A DNA stretch of 64,000 nt from Bacteroidota bacterium (GTDB lineage Bacteria; Bacteroidota; Bacteroidia; Chitinophagales; Chitinophagaceae), in NCBI GenBank assembly GCA_947460595.1, contig CANHGS010000013.1:1-64000 (forward strand), read 5' to 3'. Position 1 is the stretch's first letter; the number at the start of each line of letters is the position of its first letter. The notes under the pieces were generated by a model that was not told the origin of the DNA, ran no database searches, and saw only the letters and a program-made list of their open reading frames with translations. The translations under genes were made by a program, and so were the position numbers. Below, piece after piece: positions 61,083 to 64,000 of this stretch.

Positions 61083-62087
61083 ATGATGAAGTGGATTCCA
61101 ATATGCCTATTAGTTCTTGTTTTTCTGGGTTGTAAGTCCAAACCCCAAGCTCCTGATGTGTCCAAGATGCCGGTAAAACTTACGGTACTGCGTTTTGAAG
61201 ACGATTTTTTTGGCTTGGATACCAATCATTTAGAAGAGGATTTGAATAAATTAGATAGAAACTATCCTGGTTTTGCCAAAGATTTCCTCTACAATATCAT
61301 GGGAACAACACCATCTACTGCCGTTAAAGACATCAAGTCTTTTAATAATAGTTATCGGTTGATGTATGATTCTGCTAAACAGCGTTTTGCCAACTTCCAA
61401 CCCATTGCTGCCCAAGTTGAAATGGGGCTTAAATATGTCAAATATTATTTCCCCAATTATAAGGTTCCCACAAATCTGGTCACATTTATGGGGCCCATCA
61501 ATAGTTATGGGAATATTATAACAACAGATGCCCTGGCAGTGGGATTGCAACTTTATATGGGTAGGGGTTATTCCTTGTATCATTCAGATATGGGCCAGCA
61601 ATTATATCCTTTGTATTTGTCCAGAAGGTTTGAGCAATCCTATATTCCTGTGAATTGCATGAACAATATTATTGATGATCTCTATCCCAATAAAAGCTTG
61701 GGTATGGCCTTAGTGGATCAATTAGTAGAAACGGGTAAAAGGCAATATGTATTGGATCATTTTTTGCCTAATCTCTCAGATAGTTTAAAACTTGGATATA
61801 CCCAAGAACAGGTAGAAATTTGCAACAAGCAGGAAAGCAATATTTGGGCATTTTTTATCCAGAACAATCTTCTATATGTAACAGAACCTGAAATTACCAA
61901 GGAGTATATGAATGAAGCGCCCCATACTCCAGCATTAGGGTCTGATTTTCCAGGTTTTATTGGCAAATTTGTAGGATGGAAACTGGTGCAGAAATACATG
62001 GAAAAACATACTGACCTTGATTTGGCCAAGCTGATGGAAACTCCCCCTAGAAAAATATTTGAAGAAGCTAAATACAAGCCAAGATAA
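61083..62087 (+). CDS. gldB: Gliding-motility lipoprotein GldB
   Basis: The protein has 334 residues with a lipoprotein signal (LLVLVFLGC, lipobox cysteine near residue 17). The body matches the GldB family: VLRFEDDFFGLDTNHLEEDL, the TFMGPINSYGN element, and the C-terminal TKEYMNEAPHTPALGSDFPGFIGKFVGWKLVQKYMEKH region characteristic of the family. GldB is needed for gliding in flavobacteria, where it acts with the type IX secretion and motility machinery, but it is widely kept in non-gliding Bacteroidota. The gene that usually follows (gldC) is not adjacent here. The M2 ATG at 61086 is an alternative start. Confidence 0.88.
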   Translation: MMKWIPICLLVLVFLGCKSKPQAPDVSKMPVKLTVLRFEDDFFGLDTNHLEEDLNKLDRNYPGFAKDFLYNIMGTTPSTAVKDIKSFNNSYRLMYDSAKQRFANFQPIAAQVEMGLKYVKYYFPNYKVPTNLVTFMGPINSYGNIITTDALAVGLQLYMGRGYSLYHSDMGQQLYPLYLSRRFEQSYIPVNCMNNIIDDLYPNKSLGMALVDQLVETGKRQYVLDHFLPNLSDSLKLGYTQEQVEICNKQESNIWAFFIQNNLLYVTEPEITKEYMNEAPHTPALGSDFPGFIGKFVGWKLVQKYMEKHTDLDLAKLMETPPRKIFEEAKYKPR

Positions 62088-62133
62088 TGCAACCAAAATA
62101 CTACTACAAACGTTGAGGTAACTGACCATTCTA

Positions 62134-63825
62134 TTGCCCTTGTTAGAGAAATTGACATACAAAATTAAAACCCCTCTGTTAATACTCATTTTAACAGCCA
62201 CCTGTTATTTCCCAACTAGGGCACAAGTTCCCGTTGCTAGTTTTCATAATTTATCCGATTCAGTAATTATTAATCCCTCATTTATTGCCGCCTTTGACAA
62301 TAAGTTACTTTTTCTAGAAGTGGGTAATTTTAATGCCGTTAGCCTCTGCAGCTTTAACCAAGAGATGCAACTATTGGAAAAGAAAAAAATGCCCCAAGAA
62401 TTTTTGCGTTCAAGGTATCTTTTAATGAGGACAGATTCTAGCTTGCAATTTCTGTTTTATTTTAGGTACAATGATTCTATGCACATGAATCTTTTAGAAA
62501 TGGATCAGGCACTGAATCTCAAGCCCATTAAACGCGCTGGCTTTTCTTTGCCAGATCTAAGAAGAAGTAGGTATGATTTAGTTACCAACGAGCAACAAAA
62601 TTATTTACTGTTCTATCATGTTTGGGTATATAATCAAGACTCTGCTTTTCTTTTTGGCCATCTAACCAATAGAAACTTAGACCTAAAAAAAGAAATAGCC
62701 TATACTTTTTCTTTTAAACAAGAATTAGATACCGTCAGTAACCTGCTAGTTGATTCCTATGGTAATATTCATTTGTTGGTTTATGACAAACCCATGAATT
62801 ATAGGCTATCAAGCAGTTTGAGTATTCATACTGTTCCCTTTGATAGTGATGAAATGGTTACCGAATCCTTTGCTTTTCAGAAGAAGAAAATACTAGGATT
62901 ATTGCCATTAGAAAATACAGATAAAAAGCAAATTCAATTGGGCGGTTTATTCTTAGAAGGTCATTTGAAAAATACGGAAGGGGTCATGTATATAAGTATG
63001 CCTGTAACAAGGGGTAATGGAATGGATTATAAATTATATGCTTTTCAACAAATGGCTTTGCAGCAATTAGAAAAACAAAGTTCCAGAAAGCCCTATAGAA
63101 TGCTCAATGGCCTAAAGCCCAGTTTTATAATGAGGGAAGAAGGCAAATTGAGACTAGTAGCAGAATTACCCTCTTTTAATTACGGATATACAGATACTAC
63201 TGGAAATTATCAAAGAAGCTTATCTAGATTGCGTTTTGGCGAAGCAGCTACCACTAATATAGAAGACCTAAGAATGTTAAACGGGTTTTCTCAAAACCAA
63301 ATTGTAGCACCTGCCACTACGGGAGCTGGAAGAAGTAATAGATCATCAAGACAGGCAAGTTCAAACAATATTCCCAGTTTTGATGCTGCTTCTATATTGA
63401 ATCCCAATAATAATTTCAGAGAATTTAGACCAACAAGTCCTGTAAAATTTAGAGCTATTTCTTCTAGGTCGCCCAGGTATTATTCTTTTAATCTTTCAGG
63501 TCAGGGTGAGTGGTTGGGTTATCAACAAAAAGGACTAGATGAATTCTACAATGAAATTTATAACATGCATTTGCCCGTGCAATTAGGCGGACAGTTTTAT
63601 TTAGTTGCTTATGGAGCAAGCAAAGACGATACCCCATATCCTGTGCTGGTTGGATATGAAAAGGATCAACCATTTACCATTCCGCTAACCAAGGATCCCC
63701 AATTAGAAGGAATTAGGTTTCACCAATTTCAGAAAATTGCTACCAATAGATATATGGGTATTTACACAAAAGAACAAACAGACTTACTAGGTGTGATGAT
63801 TTTATCTGCCCCTGAACAGCATTAA
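62134..63825 (+). CDS. Large secreted protein of unknown function
   Basis: The protein has up to 563 residues. No ATG lies in the first 60 codons of the frame, so the start is a TTG: at 62134, 62143 or 62152. The one at 62152 gives the cleanest signal peptide (TYKIKTPLLILILTATCYFPTRAQ). The mature part is rich in beta-type sequence with several D-S-x and Y/F-rich segments (FLFYFRYNDSMHMNLLEMDQALNL) and a Ser/Arg/Asn-rich stretch near residues 400-420. No family is recognised. It follows gldB by 46 bases and may be cotranscribed with it. Its stop overlaps the apaG stop on the other strand (TTAA). Confidence 0.65.
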   Translation: MPLLEKLTYKIKTPLLILILTATCYFPTRAQVPVASFHNLSDSVIINPSFIAAFDNKLLFLEVGNFNAVSLCSFNQEMQLLEKKKMPQEFLRSRYLLMRTDSSLQFLFYFRYNDSMHMNLLEMDQALNLKPIKRAGFSLPDLRRSRYDLVTNEQQNYLLFYHVWVYNQDSAFLFGHLTNRNLDLKKEIAYTFSFKQELDTVSNLLVDSYGNIHLLVYDKPMNYRLSSSLSIHTVPFDSDEMVTESFAFQKKKILGLLPLENTDKKQIQLGGLFLEGHLKNTEGVMYISMPVTRGNGMDYKLYAFQQMALQQLEKQSSRKPYRMLNGLKPSFIMREEGKLRLVAELPSFNYGYTDTTGNYQRSLSRLRFGEAATTNIEDLRMLNGFSQNQIVAPATTGAGRSNRSSRQASSNNIPSFDAASILNPNNNFREFRPTSPVKFRAISSRSPRYYSFNLSGQGEWLGYQQKGLDEFYNEIYNMHLPVQLGGQFYLVAYGASKDDTPYPVLVGYEKDQPFTIPLTKDPQLEGIRFHQFQKIATNRYMGIYTKEQTDLLGVMILSAPEQH

Positions 63826-64000
63826 TTGTTTTTGAAAGGAACAATCATGTCAAAAGAAGGAATATTGACTTTAAAGCTTTCTTTGTTGTGTTGGTTTTCC
63901 ATTAAGTAAGTACCGTGCATTCTGCCCATTTCTGTTTTCAGATTACAACCACTCACGTATTGATAGGTTTCTCCAGGCTTGAGAATTGGTTGAATACCAA
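63822..64000 (-). CDS. apaG: ApaG protein, C-terminal part (partial)
   Basis: The window ends inside this minus-strand gene. Its last 58 codons read GIQPILKPGETYQYVSGCNL, then KTEMGRMHGTYLMENQHNKES, then FKVNIPSFDMIVPFKNN-stop. This is the ApaG domain end (G-x-x-P-x-L-x-P-G-E-x-x-x-Y-x-S-G-x-x-L-x-T-x-x-G-x-M-x-G-x-Y), an Ig-like beta-sandwich found in bacterial ApaG and in F-box proteins. The role is linked to nucleotide signalling and to cobalt tolerance. The stop overlaps the opposite gene's stop in TTAA. Confidence 0.88.
   Translation of the reverse strand, partial: GIQPILKPGETYQYVSGCNLKTEMGRMHGTYLMENQHNKESFKVNIPSFDMIVPFKNN

Overview
The window looks like a contiguous piece of a Bacteroidota chromosome. 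By inference it belongs to Chitinophagaceae (Sediminibacterium or a relative), because it carries gldA-like and gldB genes, a DUF5686 protein with a carboxypeptidase-regulatory domain, a fused E1 alpha/beta dehydrogenase, a one-chain KorA-type subunit, and at least twelve exact TAnnTTTG boxes close upstream of start codons, the -7 element of this phylum. Most of the window is housekeeping. I see no rRNA, tRNA, CRISPR array, intact insertion sequence or prophage.

Layout, left half. Positions 1-1207 hold the end of an ECF sigma factor operon with a membrane-anchored partner and a small periplasmic protein. Positions 1234-7986 (minus) are the rod-shape operon mreB-mreC-mreD-mrdA-rodA with an MBL-fold hydrolase at its end. 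Then come purD (minus), a POT and an OPT peptide transporter, a DUF1800/DUF1501 secreted pair, terC, acs (minus), a divergent MHS-type transporter with a small membrane partner, gldA, eno, an FtsB/DivIC-like protein, a small hypothetical gene and nth.

The stretch 24.9-26.0 kb is a gene graveyard. An AHSA1/SRPBCC gene runs directly into the last ~32 codons of a lost MmcQ/YjbR gene, next to a lipoprotein pseudogene with a Trp-to-stop change and a CTCTTCA repeat tract. It lies where korB would be expected after korA, and no korB is in the window. From 27.8 to 33.4 kb follow korA (minus), a lipoprotein polysaccharide deacetylase, a Bax-inhibitor-1 protein, the E1 fusion and a serine hydrolase.

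The stretch 33.5-37.3 kb is the most accessory-like part. It has a lone RHH antitoxin-like gene, a 330-base non-coding block with nested inverted repeats, a penicillin acylase, and an AT-rich DUF6922/AbiEii nucleotidyltransferase pair. After it come a D-aminoacylase/M19 dipeptidase pair, prfA, galE, a phosphate block (two-component system, DUF47, PiT), and a 722-residue secreted protein with a caspase-like His/Cys signature. The right end holds a second MBL hydrolase, two large outer-membrane proteins, pyrD, a thiolase, a tandem universal stress protein, nadE, gldB, an unrecognised secreted protein and the 3' part of apaG.

Recurring architecture: five convergent gene pairs have stop codons that abut or overlap. 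In two of them the transcription terminator is encoded inside the 3' coding end of a gene. Many -7 boxes sit only 4-23 bases before the start codon, which implies very short leaders. The strongest leads are the terminators inside genes, the terminator hairpin that contains a start codon after eno, the caspase-like protein, the two decayed genes, and the unexplained structured block beside the orphan antitoxin.
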